Assembly (NCBI RefSeq): GCF_018446385.1
Contig: NC_056000.1
Coordinates: 77,324,688 to 77,388,687, forward strand
Reading direction: 5' to 3'
Source: Zingiber officinale
Lineage: Eukaryota; Streptophyta; Magnoliopsida; Zingiberales; Zingiberaceae
DNA: 64,000 nt
In this document: positions 36,105-47,559 of the stretch, piece after piece
How positions within the stretch are numbered: the stretch's first letter is position 1
How the letters are laid out: every line of letters starts with the position of its first letter
Made by a program: the position numbers and the translations under genes
The notes under the pieces: model-generated
The model's input: the letters and a program-made list of their open reading frames with translations, nothing else
Databases searched by the model: none
What the model was told of the DNA's origin: nothing

Positions 36105-38054
36105 TCATAAGTAGGTGCAAGCTCTTTGGGCAAACTTTATAGGTTTGTTTTTGCTCGAATCGACGACAAGCGGGCATGAAATGTGCTTGCTATGTTTCAC
36201 CCGGACCAACTTCCCGATCACATATCCACGCGATATGATGTCAAAGTCCAACGTTAAGGGTACTGCTCCACCGGTGCTGGACAAAGACATGGCTGCTCCT
36301 GCACCATACAGTGGGACCTTTTCGCCATGTAATACGACTGATATAGTCTTATGGCTCTTTCTAGGCTGGTAATACTTCTGTAACTGCAATGTGGGAAAAA
36401 AACATGACAATTAGCTCCTCCAAGAACTATAGTCGTTCTAGATAAACTTCCCAGCACTTTTAGGAATATCCTTTCGGTACTAGAATTGATACAAGTACTA
36501 GAGTGTAAAGAAATATGCATAGACTCCAAGTAGCCAATTGTTGAAGGTAAGAATCAGTTTGACTCACCTTCAAAATACTATAGGTAAGAATCAGTTTGAC
36601 TCACCTTCAAAATACTATCTATAGTTATAAGAAACAAAATGTAATCTGTAATCACCCAACTGGTTAAGACAGTTGCAGAACGCCACTATAAGATATCATA
36701 TAGAGTTATTTCATATATTGTCATCTCAAGAATCTAAGGATCAATTACCATCATGTATCAAACTCACCTCTCCAGTAGCAACTGTGATTTCCGAAAACAT
36801 TAGACGAATTGGGCCTGAAGTAACATGAATGCCAAACATTGCAGCAGTGTTGTACACACTTATCTTCACTGAACAATTGAGTGTGACCATCTTAGTTGGG
36901 ACACCGGTTTCATCAGTACCCTCCCCGGCATAAAAGTCATCCATCAATAAGCTCTGAGATAAGAGTGTTGGTTAGATAATGCAGCAGGCTCAAATTTGCA
37001 TCAGACAAAAGTCTAGCAGGCACACATAACAATTGAAACCTAGAAGTGTTCTCTTAAATGGGATGTCAAGCACAGTGTCACTGGAGAGAAAGATAAAACA
37101 TTGAGATTCCTTTGCTAATATAAAGCTAAGTATCGTTGAGTAAATTCATACATTCCGACAACAACTAAATAACTTGCAGCTTAGTCAATGAGAAATAAGT
37201 TTTAATAACTGAAACCATCAATAAAGTGAACTCTGTTGTTTTCATAATAGGACATCATCAAGCTTCATTCATCAGGTTAAAAGTGAATATTCTGCAAGTG
37301 CCAATCAATATTGATCCCTCCAATTAAGAGGCAGTTGATGACTAATGTAAGCCTGTCCTTTAGAGTATCAGGTCTTAGTTGCTTTTAGGTGAGACTACCA
37401 TGATTTCCTAAACTCAAGTAAAGGGAAAAGTTCATCAACGGAAGCTGAAAGCTTTTTCACTTGGTAAACCTTCAATGAGTAACAAATGTACAATGTAATC
37501 TCAAATAAACTACTCTAATAAACAGAAAGAGGGATTGAATTGATAATGACAAATTTCAGATGAATTTATACTATTAAGCAAGCAGATACCTTGACAACGA
37601 CGTCAGGTTTATAAGGCCGTGCTGCTCCCCAAATAATAAGAGAGAAGAGGGTAAAGAGCAGGACGAAGCTTACAAACCCTAGAATGATCTGACAACGGCG
37701 CGACAGCCCCTTGTCGTCATCAAGATCATCGTAGGACCCTTCTTCTTGAATTACATTGCACTCCGGCCATCCCTTATCATTCACCCTCTTCCTGTACCCC
37801 TTCAGGCCCGAGGAGGACCGGAAGGGCCCGGAGAAACGGCTCCCCGACGAGGTCCGCGAGTGACGCCCGAAGGAAGGGTGCGAGGGCGACTCCATGGGGC
37901 TGTTGAAGACAGGGGTCGCCTGCAACGTCGACTTGTCGCCATCATGAGAGTCCCGTGACGGGCTCTGCACGTAGTAGGCCTGCCTCTTCGGCGACCGAGG
38001 CGGCGACGATGGGGCCAAGCTGGTAACGTCGGATTCCGACTTGGCGTGCAACAT
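36105..38054 (-). CDS. LEA_2-domain single-pass membrane protein, At1g45688-like
   Basis: Exons (minus): 38054-37590, 36953-36768, 36383-36105. All junctions are phase 0 and GT-AG, giving 309 residues. The N-terminus has the conserved KSESDVTSLAPSSPPRSPKR and YYVQSPSRDSHDGD (27-40), then a serine-rich region with FGRHSRTSSGSRFSG. A basic KGYRKR and acidic DDLDDDKG stretch precede one membrane segment at about 122-144 (IILGFVSFVLLFTLFSLIIW). The rest is a LEA_2-type domain (FGIHVTSGPIRLMFSEITVA, YYQPRKSHKTISVVLHGEKV, DFDIISRGYVIGKLV) ending in ACTYL. The topology fits a cytoplasmic serine-rich tail and an extracellular or lumenal LEA_2 domain. The molecular role of this family is not established. 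The frame at 37746-37958 is a shadow. Confidence 0.88.
36545..36618. repeat. 37-bp tandem duplication in intron 2 of the LEA_2 gene
   Basis: 36545-36581 and 36582-36618 are identical. Each contains, on the minus strand, AAGGTGAGTC, which resembles a strong splice donor. Confidence 0.85.
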
Positions 38055-39259
38055 CTCGATTGAAACAATTACTCCACAAAAGATTCAAACTTCTAGCAGG
38101 AACCGGCGAGCAGACAAACAAAAATCACAAATTCACGAACGAGAAATCAGGAAATGGGGATTTCTCGCGCCATTTCAGCAATTACTCGTTGGCGGAACCG
38201 CACCGCCCAAAGATTCAAGCTTTGCTTACGAGCTATCTACACCAGGAACCGAGGATGGAAATAGAGCGAGCATTCACTTCACTCCTAAAGAAAGACCTCA
38301 GCCGACGAGCGGAGGTGAGCCGTGAGACTGAAAGGCCACCTTCCATCGGATCTGCTGCTCATTCTCGAAGGCAGGTATTGTCCTAAAACACAAATTAACC
38401 AATAAAAAGCTGACACGCCATCAATTCATCCTGGGTGCTGTTCTTGAACGGTACTCGATTTTATGGAGCACGCAGTGGTTAAGAATAATACCGGGAGTTG
38501 AAATCCGAAGTGTCGGCAGAATGCGACCGACATTTTTACCAAATGTTTGGTTTCTTTCTTTATTGGAGATTGGTGATTCTACGATAATTTAGTCGGAGCA
38601 AGTAGGCGTTAGGATCCACGAAGAGTCCGTTGGTTTTTGGTGCCTAGATAGACATTTCACCAACTGACTTCAGACAACTAGGCAGCGAGTGACAGGCTAC
38701 CTTGCATGAAACATACTCCCCGGCAATGATTTCTTTATTTTAGTTAAGAAAATAACTAAACATGCTAATCACCATTCACCATGAATTGCCAGTTATTTTC
38801 TTACTATGAAAATGGGAATCAAAGCCTTCACTGACAGAACTTTCAGCTGGAGTTCATTGTTTGAAGGAAGGAGAGAACGTTGCAAGAAAACCGTCTGAAG
38901 CCTTTGCATGCCGAGCTGGTTACTCACAGCCAGGTACTGTCATAAAGGCATTGAGATTCCTGCCCAAGTTGAAATGCAGTAAGCATATGTGTGCTCAGTA
39001 TGATCTTATAACAGAGCAATGACTTGAATTTTTCTCAGTAAAGAAAGTAGGGAAAACATCTTTTAATTTGCAGCATATCTATCCTATGCGAGGACTCTAA
39101 TATAAAGTTAGTCGTAGAACCGTAACAAAAACAATGCTTTGATACCAAAGTTATCTATACTACAAGATTTTAATGAAATCTCTACAGATTTCACTGCAAT
39201 GGTCAATTCATCTAGTGGCATACAAAACATGAAGCAAATTGTTAGCTTTAATAGATTTT
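38055..39259. other. LEA_2 upstream region and 3' flank of the NFD6-like gene
   Basis: 38055-38400 is probably the 5' UTR and promoter of the LEA_2 gene; the plus-strand frames there have no family motifs. 38400-39259 is AT-rich and may hold the 3' UTR or extra 3' exons of the NFD6-like gene. No other gene is seen. Confidence 0.5.
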
Positions 39260-39730
39260 CTATATAGCATCTGCTGAAGTATCCAACAAACATATGCATG
39301 CAATCACCACATTCCCTGAAGCTACGGAGACAATGCGAAGAAGACCGAGAAAGACTGTACCTTGTGGAACCAAACCCCATCGTTGAGAATCCGCCGCAAG
39401 AACCGATTGCAGACGAGCGGTAGCAATCGCACTGTGGAGAGGAAGCATCGACATCAAGCAACTCGAACTCGCCGGTAATCTTCGCTACCGGTAGGGACGG
39501 AATCAAAATCCCTACTTGTTGGATAATCTACGAGAAACCTCTACGACGAATCGACGACAAGAAAAAATCACGCACCTTGAAGTGCAGGAACTGCGGCGCC
39601 TCAACGGAGCGAGTTGATTCGCTGACGGAGATGCCCCCAGTTTAGTGATCACGTTTTTCCTTACCCTAGGCGTTGCCGAAATCGCCCAGGCCGAAACCCT
39701 AGAGCGCACCGTGGGAGACAAAGCCGCCAT
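39260..39730 (-). CDS. small NFD6-like protein, probably mitochondrial
   Basis: Exon 1 is 39730-39576 and exon 2 starts at 39479 after an AAG acceptor; the join keeps the frame. Without further splicing the frame ends at 39260 and codes 124 residues. The N-terminus is rich in Ala, Arg and Ser with almost no acidic residues (MAALSPTVRSRVSAWAIS, APLRRRSSCTS), as in mitochondrial presequences. Exon 2 gives the conserved core SSSCLMSMLPLHSAIATARL followed by RWGLVPQ, as in plant NUCLEAR FUSION DEFECTIVE 6 relatives. A GT donor at 39360-39359, right after VPQ, suggests alternative 3' exons, which is common in this family. The assignment rests on remembered family patterns. Confidence 0.6.
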
Positions 39731-39982
39731 CCCGACTACACAGTGACAGCAAGGTGGGGAAAGACCATTCGTGTCGGAGTTTACCAGTTCGCGAAATAGA
39801 ACAGGGGCCGTCGAACTGATTGATGATGCCCGTAATTGACGGATGAGATGTTACTAGATTCGACGATACACGATTCTTCCATCCAGCGGACTCGTATTTC
39901 TCGTCCAGTTCGTTCCTCTTTTCCCTGCTGCGGGAACATTTTCGATCTGCCCTTCCACGGTTGGAGGTTCTACTACCTGAAG
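39731..39982. promoter_or_regulatory. divergent promoter between the NFD6-like gene and PEX4
   Basis: The NFD6-like start (minus) at 39730 and the presumed PEX4 leader exon (ending 39982 at AAG before GTATGA) face away from each other. At most about 250 bp serves both leaders and promoters. No clear TATA box is seen on either strand. Confidence 0.45.
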
Positions 39983-40173
39983 GTATGATAAAACTTCCAT
40001 TTTCTTCAATTCACGAGCAGCATTACTCCTTCAAACTAATTGATTGAGCAATCGAATTCACCCATCACTGGTAGCTTCGTGCCCATTTCTTCAATGGATC
40101 CCTTTTTTCTCCCAAAATTTCTCGACTTTCTGCCTGTAAATTAGGATCTGATTGTGATGTGTTGAACGAAGAA

Positions 40174-40212
<39 letters not shown>

Positions 40213-40709
40213 GCAATGAAAATTTGCCTGCAATTTAGATCATTAGGGCATGAAAAGTGGGTGTAGAGATAGTGAATTCTTGTAGGAATATGCATAATGG
40301 CTAGGTGGGCGTCAAGGATCAAGGTGATCAAATATTGATTGAAATGATCAATTATTGCTAAATATTTTTTTCCGTGAGCATCCATTTAGAAGCAATACTG
40401 TGATATTAGGATGGAAATTAGTCAAACAATACTGAATACTTTTCTCGTATGTCTTTCTTCTTTCATTCACTCTATGTCAATTTCATGGTATGTGAACATT
40501 GAGAGCATTTATAGAGTGGAATTTGAGTTATTGGTGGTGTCAAATATCTTGGTTGGGGCATACAATCATGAATTCTTCGACGCATGTTGATAATGCACTT
40601 GCTAATTACTTGAAGTCACTTGATTTTGTTATAAAAAATTCTTAATTTAAGCCATATGCAGCTGGTTGCCTTGTTTTGGTTCTGTTGGTTTTGAGTCTCC
40701 AATCTCCAG
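39983..40709 (+). other. inferred 5'-UTR intron of PEX4
   Basis: The donor GGTATGAT at 39983 and acceptor TCTCCAG ending at 40709 fit, and the ATG lies 13 bases after the acceptor. It contains a (TC)n microsatellite at 40179-40209. Plant housekeeping genes often have such leader introns; transcript evidence is not available here. Confidence 0.5.
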
Positions 40710-40722
40710 GAAACCAAATATC

Positions 40723-43357
40723 ATGCAGGTTAGCAGTTATCCTCTTTCTACTGTTTCATTATTCATCTTGTTGTCATGCTTGTAGATACAGTTCATGACT
40801 GATATGAATATTAGAAGTTTTTGGTTCTTATGAAGTTTCAAATGGATACAGCCTTACGATTACATAAAATTGTTAAGGCTAAAGATGTGAGTAAATTCAC
40901 TTTTTAGGCACCAGAAGATATTTACATGATGTAAGGTCAAAAAGAAACAGAAAAAAGAGTAAATAATAGAAGGTTGAGAAGAAATTTAATATGTTATGAC
41001 TTGTAACAATAGATGGATGCATGAACAGCCACCTTTTCTGTTCTGAAGAAAGCAATTACTTTCCTGTTTCCTTCTAAAAACTAAACTTAAAAAGGAACTC
41101 TTAACATACTAATAATTGCATCTGATTTAGGGCTACTGAGTATGATGTTCTTTTCTTTTATGGGAAAAAGTTAAAAAACTGAAGTGCCAGTGTTGTCAAT
41201 GTAAAGATAGTAGTAACTCAATAGGTCAGTTCAGAGAAAGCGGTTAGTAACTTAGTAGCCTGATATTGTGTACGTGCCTCAAACTATTAACTGAAGTGGT
41301 GGTAAGTAAATGAAAGTCATTATAAACTAGCCAGATGAATCATGCCTACACGATTGGTTGAAGTGCTGGTGTTGATGGTTTGTCCATTAATATACAATTA
41401 TATGACTGCACTCATCTCCATTCTTTAAAAGCATAGGTCCATTTGAGAAGCACATCTACATGGGATCAGTGTTGCTAAAATAGCAGTTTTGTTGCCTCTG
41501 GTTTTCAGAGACATATGCCACTTGACTCATGAACCTGGATCTAGCGAGATAAACAGATATCTCTTATGGCATGCATGCATAGTCAATCATGGAAGATGAT
41601 AAAGTAAAGGATTTTGCATTTTATTGTGCGGATGACCTCAAAGTAGGATGGGATGCATCCACCAACATTAACTAGGTGCCATAGGAGACCATGCACGGAC
41701 AATTGGCTGAAGGTACCATGACTAAGATTGTGCTATGAGTGATGAATCATGAAATCTCCACGTTGATAAATCTAAGATCCAGTCCATACATAATTTAGGA
41801 TTCTTATTCATATCTAATGGATCTCTAGTCTCCAGATTTGGATTTTGTTTAGTTTACTTTTTTTCGGTATTCCACAGGCATCAAGAGCTAGGCTTTTCAA
41901 GGAGTACAAAGAGGTTCAGAGAGAAAAAGCAGCTGACCCAGACATTCAATTGGTCTGTGATGATTCTAACATTTACAAGTGGACCGCTCTAATTAAGGTT
42001 AGCATACAATGGAAAATCCTGTACTTCATTGTTAGCTTTTGAGCACTAAATTTGTTGCTTTTCCTGCATACAGGGACCTTCAGAAACTCCATACGAAGGC
42101 GGTGTGTTTCAGCTTGCAATTGCTATTCCTGAGCAGTACCCTTTGTTACCCCCACAAGTTCGATTCCTAACAAAAATCTTTCACCCGAATGTGCATTTCA
42201 AGGTGAGCATGATATTTTTATCTTGTTGGATGGGGGTGAAACATGTGTTAAGTGTGTACTAATCAATTCTTGAAATTGTGCAGATGTCTGTTATTTTAAT
42301 GTGATTCTGAGCCTCATGCATCTTAGATCTATCACTTGATCTTTCACCCGAATGTGCATTTCAAGGTGAGCATGATATTTTTATCTTGTTGGATGGGGGT
42401 GAAACATGTGTTAAGTGTGTACTAATCAATTCTTGAAATTGTGCAGATGTCTGTTATTTTAATGTGATTCTGAGCCTCATGCATCTTAGATCTATCACTT
42501 GTGTAATTCCTTAATTCTCCAAAAGCTTGTTCAGTGCAACTCGATCACACAAGTGACAGACTTTCAAATTAAATCCTGGCTAAGGTGGAAGCCTCATAGA
42601 GGTCCTTAGTGTGCTTTCTGAAGCATGAAACATACTCCATATATATACTTTCATCATTCTTCTGATACTCAAGCATAGTTGCAATCATTTTCTTCTTTAT
42701 CACCACATAAAAATTTAATTTTCATGAGAGACTAGTAAATGTTTGTATGTGCTGTAGATTAGTAGGGCTTTAATGGAGGAGTTGTAATTTTATAATGGAT
42801 TGTTTCTTTTTTCTAAATTGGCACAAGCTCACCTGATGGTTACATCTGTCTAGCATGTTTAGACAAAGATTAAAATTGCATTTGACCTTGGAAGTTAGAC
42901 GAAGGTGAACGATTTTGATTGTTCTTTTTGCATAAGATGTCATTGCAATTATGGCTAGTTCCTTTGAAATATTTGAAATTCTGTTATCATTTTGTTGCTT
43001 AGACCGGGGAGATTTGCCTCGACATCTTGAAGAATGCTTGGAGCCCTGCATGGACTCTACAATCTGTTTGCCGAGCCATAATTGCTTTAATGGCCCATCC
43101 AGAGCCTGATAGCCCTCTCAATTGTGATTCAGGTTTGTCGAGCTAATTAAATGCTCAATATCTTAAGGCCATATTGTTCACATCAAGTATATCTCTTCAA
43201 GAAATGAATAAAAGTGGAACAGTATTTTCATATACTTGCATTGCATCGTATTTTTACCTTGTATATAGGAAATCTCCTGCGGTCCGGCGATATAAGGGGC
43301 TATTGTTCGATGGCAAGAATGTACACTAGACTCGCTGCTGCTCCAAAAAAGGGCTAA
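40723..43357 (+). CDS. PEX4: PEX4, peroxisomal ubiquitin-conjugating enzyme E2
   Basis: Coding exons: 40723-40728 (only ATGCAG), 41878-41997, 42074-42202, 43003-43132, 43269-43357. All junctions are GT-AG and the phases fit, giving 157 residues, the usual plant length. The protein starts [19 protein letters not shown]. The UBC fold shows [34 protein letters not shown] (HPN at 79-81), catalytic Cys90 in [39 protein letters not shown] and the end [12 protein letters not shown]4 is held at the peroxisome by PEX22 and ubiquitinates PEX5 so that the receptor is recycled after matrix protein import. The two-codon first exon is easily missed by gene predictors. Intron 3 carries a 163-bp duplication that includes the end of exon 3. 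Confidence 0.97.
42177..42502 (+). repeat. 163-bp tandem duplication across the PEX4 exon 3/intron 3 border
   Basis: CTTTCACCCG starts at 42178 and again at 42341, and the copies look identical over about 160 bp. Each contains the last 25 or so bases of exon 3, the donor and the following intron. The second copy lies entirely within intron 3. Confidence 0.9.
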
Positions 43358-44499
43358 GCATCAACTGTATCCTTCAAAACTTCTTAGACCCTCTCATATA
43401 ATATGATGTGTGATTGTAGTATGAAATTCTTAATATTGATGGCTATTATAGTTATTGATCTTAAACTCTTGGCATATAATACGCTGAGTGATTGTAGTAT
43501 GAACTGTAATATTGATTACTGTTATAGTTCATGATCCTTGGCCTGTTAATTGAACATCTGGTTTTGTGCTTCCAACTACCTCACCATTTGACACTTACCC
43601 TTACCATCACTTGCTAAAAGAAGGGTGGTGGTGGTGAAACAACGACAACAAAACAAGCAACAATTTGAAGTGTCATATGTAGATGTCAGTCTTATCCAGG
43701 ATCGGCTCAAGGTATAAATCATTAAGACCTATACCTAAGACCTCTATTTTATTGGGGTCCCCAAAAGCCCTAATATTTTTTAATATTATTTGTATTAAAA
43801 AAATCTTAATTAATTTTTTTAATTACATTTTTTTGAAAACTAGCAAACACTTCTTTCACATTGATATTTTTTAAAAAAAATCCAACTGACTCTTACTTTT
43901 TTTTCGTATCGATTTCTCAAAAAATATGCTCTTTCCCTCTCTCGTAGTTGCTAGTGATCTCACACTCTTTCCTTCCCTCACAGTAATCCCATCTATTTTC
44001 ACTCTTTTGTCGATGATCATATGCTCTTTCTTTCTCTCATCAGTCATCTCATTCCCTTTCCCTCCCTCACGAGTAATTTGATCTCTCAAAGGATGTCTTC
44101 CTCCTCTCTCGTTGGTGATCTCACTTCTTTACTCTTTCTTCCTCTTCCTTGAACGGCAAGTAGGAATTCCTCATCTATTTGACACGAAATAACAGTCCTC
44201 TTCTCTGATAGCAATAGTTAACAAGGGTCTTCATCCATTCAACGCAAAATATCAACCAGTCCTCTTTTTTCTCCGTAAGAAACCATAGCAAAATTAAGGA
44301 AATTAAAAATTCTCCGCAAGAAACCTTAGCAATTTAAGGAAAATAGAAATTAAAGTTAAATTCATTCTCATTCTCCTTAAGATCGCCCTTCTCATTTTAT
44401 TTTAAGCTCCTTAAAATCACTAATACGGGTCATGGCGAGTAGAATCAGGAGATGACGTGGATATTAAATTCAGGGTGAGATGGTAGTCAAGGTTAAGAT
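43358..44499. other. PEX4 3' flank and AT-rich intergenic
   Basis: PEX4 3' UTR followed by AT-rich DNA. A stretch near 43692-43760 (GGATCGGCTCAAGG and GGGGTCCCC) resembles plant DNA-transposon debris but has no second end. 43900-44180 is a C/T-rich, locally repetitive stretch of TCTCTC and CATCTCA words. The left border of the Tat element lies somewhere near 44500 and could not be fixed. Confidence 0.45.
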
Positions 44500-44594
44500 A
44501 GGATGATGTTCGTTACCTGGTTCTATTTATCGCCCCGCATCGAAATACTGGAAGTGTGCCTGAGCGTTTCCTAAGCAGGATACTCGGATGGGAC

Positions 44595-45465
44595 CGACCA
44601 GTTATAAACCCGATTGAATATAAGGCTTCCCTTGCACGCTCGACCGGGCAAAGCCCAAGTGAGCTTAAAGGTACTCAGCCTTATAAAACTCTTAGCATAC
44701 AATCGGCCAGGCGAAGACCGATCGAATATAAGACTTTCCATGCGCGCTCGATCAAGCAAAGCCCGAGTGAGCTTAAGGTACTCAGCCTTATAAAACTCTT
44801 AACATACATCAGTCGGGCGAAGGCCGATCGAACATAATGCTTCCTGTGTATGCTCGACCGGGCAAAGCTCGAACAAGTTTAAGGGTACTCAGCCTAATAA
44901 AACTCTTAGTATATGATCGGCCAGGCGAAGGTCAATCAAACATAAGGCTTCTCATGCGCGCTCGACCCAACAAAGCCCAAGCGAGTTTAAGGTACTCAGC
45001 CTTATAAAACTCTTAGCATATGATCGGTCGAGCGAAGGTCAATCGAACATAAGGCTGCCCGTGTACGCTCGACCGGGCAAAGCTCGAGCAAGCTTAAGGT
45101 ACTCAACTTTATAAAACTCTTAGCATATGATCGGTCGGGCGAAGACAGATCGAACATAAGGCTTCCTGTGTGCGCTCGACTGGGCAAAGCTCGGGCAAGC
45201 TTCAACCTTATAAAACTCTTAGGATACGATCGGTCGGGTGAAGGCTGAACGAACATAAAGCTACCTATGTGCGCTCGACTAGGCAAAGCTTGGGCAAGCT
45301 TAAGGGTACTTAACTTTATAAAACTCTTAGCATATGATAGGTCAGGTGAAGGCCGAGCGAACATAAAGCTTCGTGTGTGCGCTCGACCGAGCAAAGCCCG
45401 GGCGAGCTTAAGGGTACTCAGCCTCATAAACTCTTAGTATATGATCGGTCGAGATATGTTCAACA
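44595..45465 (+). repeat. 107-bp tandem array in the Tat LTR, about 8 copies
   Basis: GTACTCAGCCT-type words start at 44671, 44778, 44885, 44992, 45099, 45306 and 45414, with one shortened unit near 45203. Each unit contains variants of CGACCGGGCAAAGCC and AACTCTTAGCATA. Short minus-strand frames here are repeat translations. Confidence 0.92.
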
Positions 45466-45690
45466 AAAGGTGTTCTCAGTAATATGACCGACTTAATGAA
45501 CGACCAAAATATATTCAACAGAAGGGGTTCTCAATAATACGATCGACTTAATGACCGGTCGAGATATATTCAACAGAAAGTGTTCTCAGTAATACGACCG
45601 ACTTAATGGGCTGAGATATATTCAACATAAGTTATTCTCAATATATGATTGACTTAGTGATCGGTTGAGGTATATATTTAGCAGATAAGC
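45440..45690 (+). repeat. second tandem array, about 57 bp x 4-5
   Basis: Units carry ATATTCAACAGAAG, GTTCTCAGTAATACGA and CGACTTAATG at about 57-bp spacing (from 45440, 45498, 45555 and 45610). It follows the 107-bp array directly. Confidence 0.85.
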
Positions 45691-46252
45691 AGTCGATAAT
45701 ATTAGAACAACCTGACAAACTTGTCGGGGAATATTCCCTCAAAGTTTTTTCATTAATGAATCAGTTACAATGATACACTCCTTCGAGTATTTCATCAGGG
45801 GCCCAAGTCATAAATGACAAAGGAGGTACATGGGGTAGGAAAAAGATTCTTCGAAGAATTATAGCATGACGTCTAAGTTGTACTTCTCTCATCTTTTAAC
45901 AAACTTTAATAAACCGGGGACCACCTCATGATCGCGGAGATTTTGTTAGGTGGTATCAAAGGGGAATCCTCTCCGTTGGCAAGGTACCTAAATATTTGCA
46001 TTTGAAACCTTATTTTTCTTGTACTTTCGCTACTGTTCTTCTTCCACCTTTAAGAGAGGAGACTGACTTGATCATCGGAGGGATTAGCAAGGGATTCCCA
46101 CCTTGGTCTTAGGTCACTGATGCTTTGTTGGCTCGTCTGATTGTGCACAGGATCATTGGGGAGTTCTTTCAGATCTCAAGAAACTCATTATTCCTCGATC
46201 AACCACCCATCGGAGCCAGCGCACCATCTTATAGCCTTTAGACAGGATCAAG

Positions 46253-46269
46253 TTTGGCACTGTCTGTGG
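46253..46269 (+). other. primer-binding region of the Tat element
   Basis: TTTGGCACTGTCTGTGG lies shortly before gag. Related plant gypsy elements have TTTGGCGCCGTCTGTGG here. The LTR end would be at about 46250 (GGATCA). Confidence 0.6.
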
Positions 46270-46298
46270 AAAACTTCACCTGAATCTGAAGCTTTGCG

Positions 46299-47520
46299 AT
46301 GGAGGAGGCTGGAAAACTCAATACCATTACCTTAATGCAAGAAAATCTAGAGTTGCTCATCAACGCCAGAGCGCAGAAGTTGCTTCAACAACAACAACAA
46401 ACCAACACTGGTTGTATGCTGCCACCACCAAATCCGGAAGCATCAACAATCGCTCATCAAAGGGAGAGAGGGGTTTAGGAGGAGGGTCCTACTCGCTTGC
46501 TCCTTGTGCCTCTCACACCAACTCGATGCCCCGAGTACTTTTTCGTACACCTTTAGAACAACTGGGCCAAGGAATAATACCCTAGGAGTCTTTTGGAGAG
46601 GTACCTGTGTGGGACGGGTACAGAGGAAAAGCTGTGGCCAGTGATATCTCCCCTGAGCGAATTGTTACTCCATTTCACAGAGAGTGTTGGATGATCCATT
46701 ACCCAAATGTTATCAGAACCTGAACATTGGAAAATATTTGGGAACAACTGACCCCGGAGGATCATCTTCTTAAATTTGAGCATATTGCCCTTCTTCAGCA
46801 ATTCACAGGCGGTGTAAAATGTCGGATGTTCCTCACCAGATTTGGCGGAGCAGCCCAGCGATGATTCAAACGATTGCCAGATAACTCTATTCGTCGCTTC
46901 AAGGACTTTCGTAAGGTATTTCTCCAAAACTTCTCTAACAACCGACGATATCACAAAACCCCTTGTAGCCTCTTCTCACTTAAACAGGAGCCTAAGGAGA
47001 TAATTCAAGCATACAACAAGAGATTCAATCAGGTGGCTATGGATGTTCCCACAACCACCACAGAGCTTTTAGTAAATATTTTTTCTTAGAGACTTAATGA
47101 TAATAATTTCTTCAAAGATTTGGTTAGAAAACCTCCAGCCAACTTTGACCTGCTGATTGAATAGACAACTGAATTCATCAATATTAAAGAACCTCAAGCT
47201 GCTCGAAAGAAGGAGGGTGCTACATTCGTCTCCGCTCCAGCTCCCGAGCACCCAGTGGTACCTTCTCCTGCAACCAAAGGACCTCGTGTATGCCCTCAAT
47301 ATCGTCATCCGGAGTCACGCCCACAAGTCATACAACATGTGGGGGTTCCTCGAGAAGCCCCACGAAAGTGGTGCACATATCATCAGACACCGCTCATGAC
47401 ACGGAGGAGTGTCACACTCTGAGGAATCAAGAAATCCTAAATATCGTCAGCGTTCCCTAGCCCCAAATCGCTGACTGTATCCACGACAAAATAGTCCGCT
47501 CAAGATTGAGTACTGAACGA
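46299..47520 (+). pseudogene. Tat gag
   Basis: It opens with MEEAGKLNTITLMQENLELL. The capsid part reads FEHIALLQQFTGGVKCRMF, PDNSIRRFKDFRKVFLQNF, SLFSLKQEPKEIIQAYNKRF and NQVAMDVPTTTTELLVN, the retrotransposon gag pattern. The tail holds a proline-rich stretch and KWCTYHQT. Stops at 46720, 46862, 47087 and 47161 and frame changes break it. Confidence 0.88.
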
Positions 47521-47559
47521 CTTAGCCACAGTCGAGAACTTTACAACTCCCGATCAAGC

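Noticed and set aside
43692-43760. Possible hAT-like end (GGATCGGCTCAAGG, GGGGTCCCC)
   Set aside because: No opposite terminal repeat or target duplication was found.
44590-45470. CRISPR-like array (regular repeats and spacers)
   Set aside because: Units are head-to-tail 107-bp repeats without unique spacers, in a plant retrotransposon LTR.
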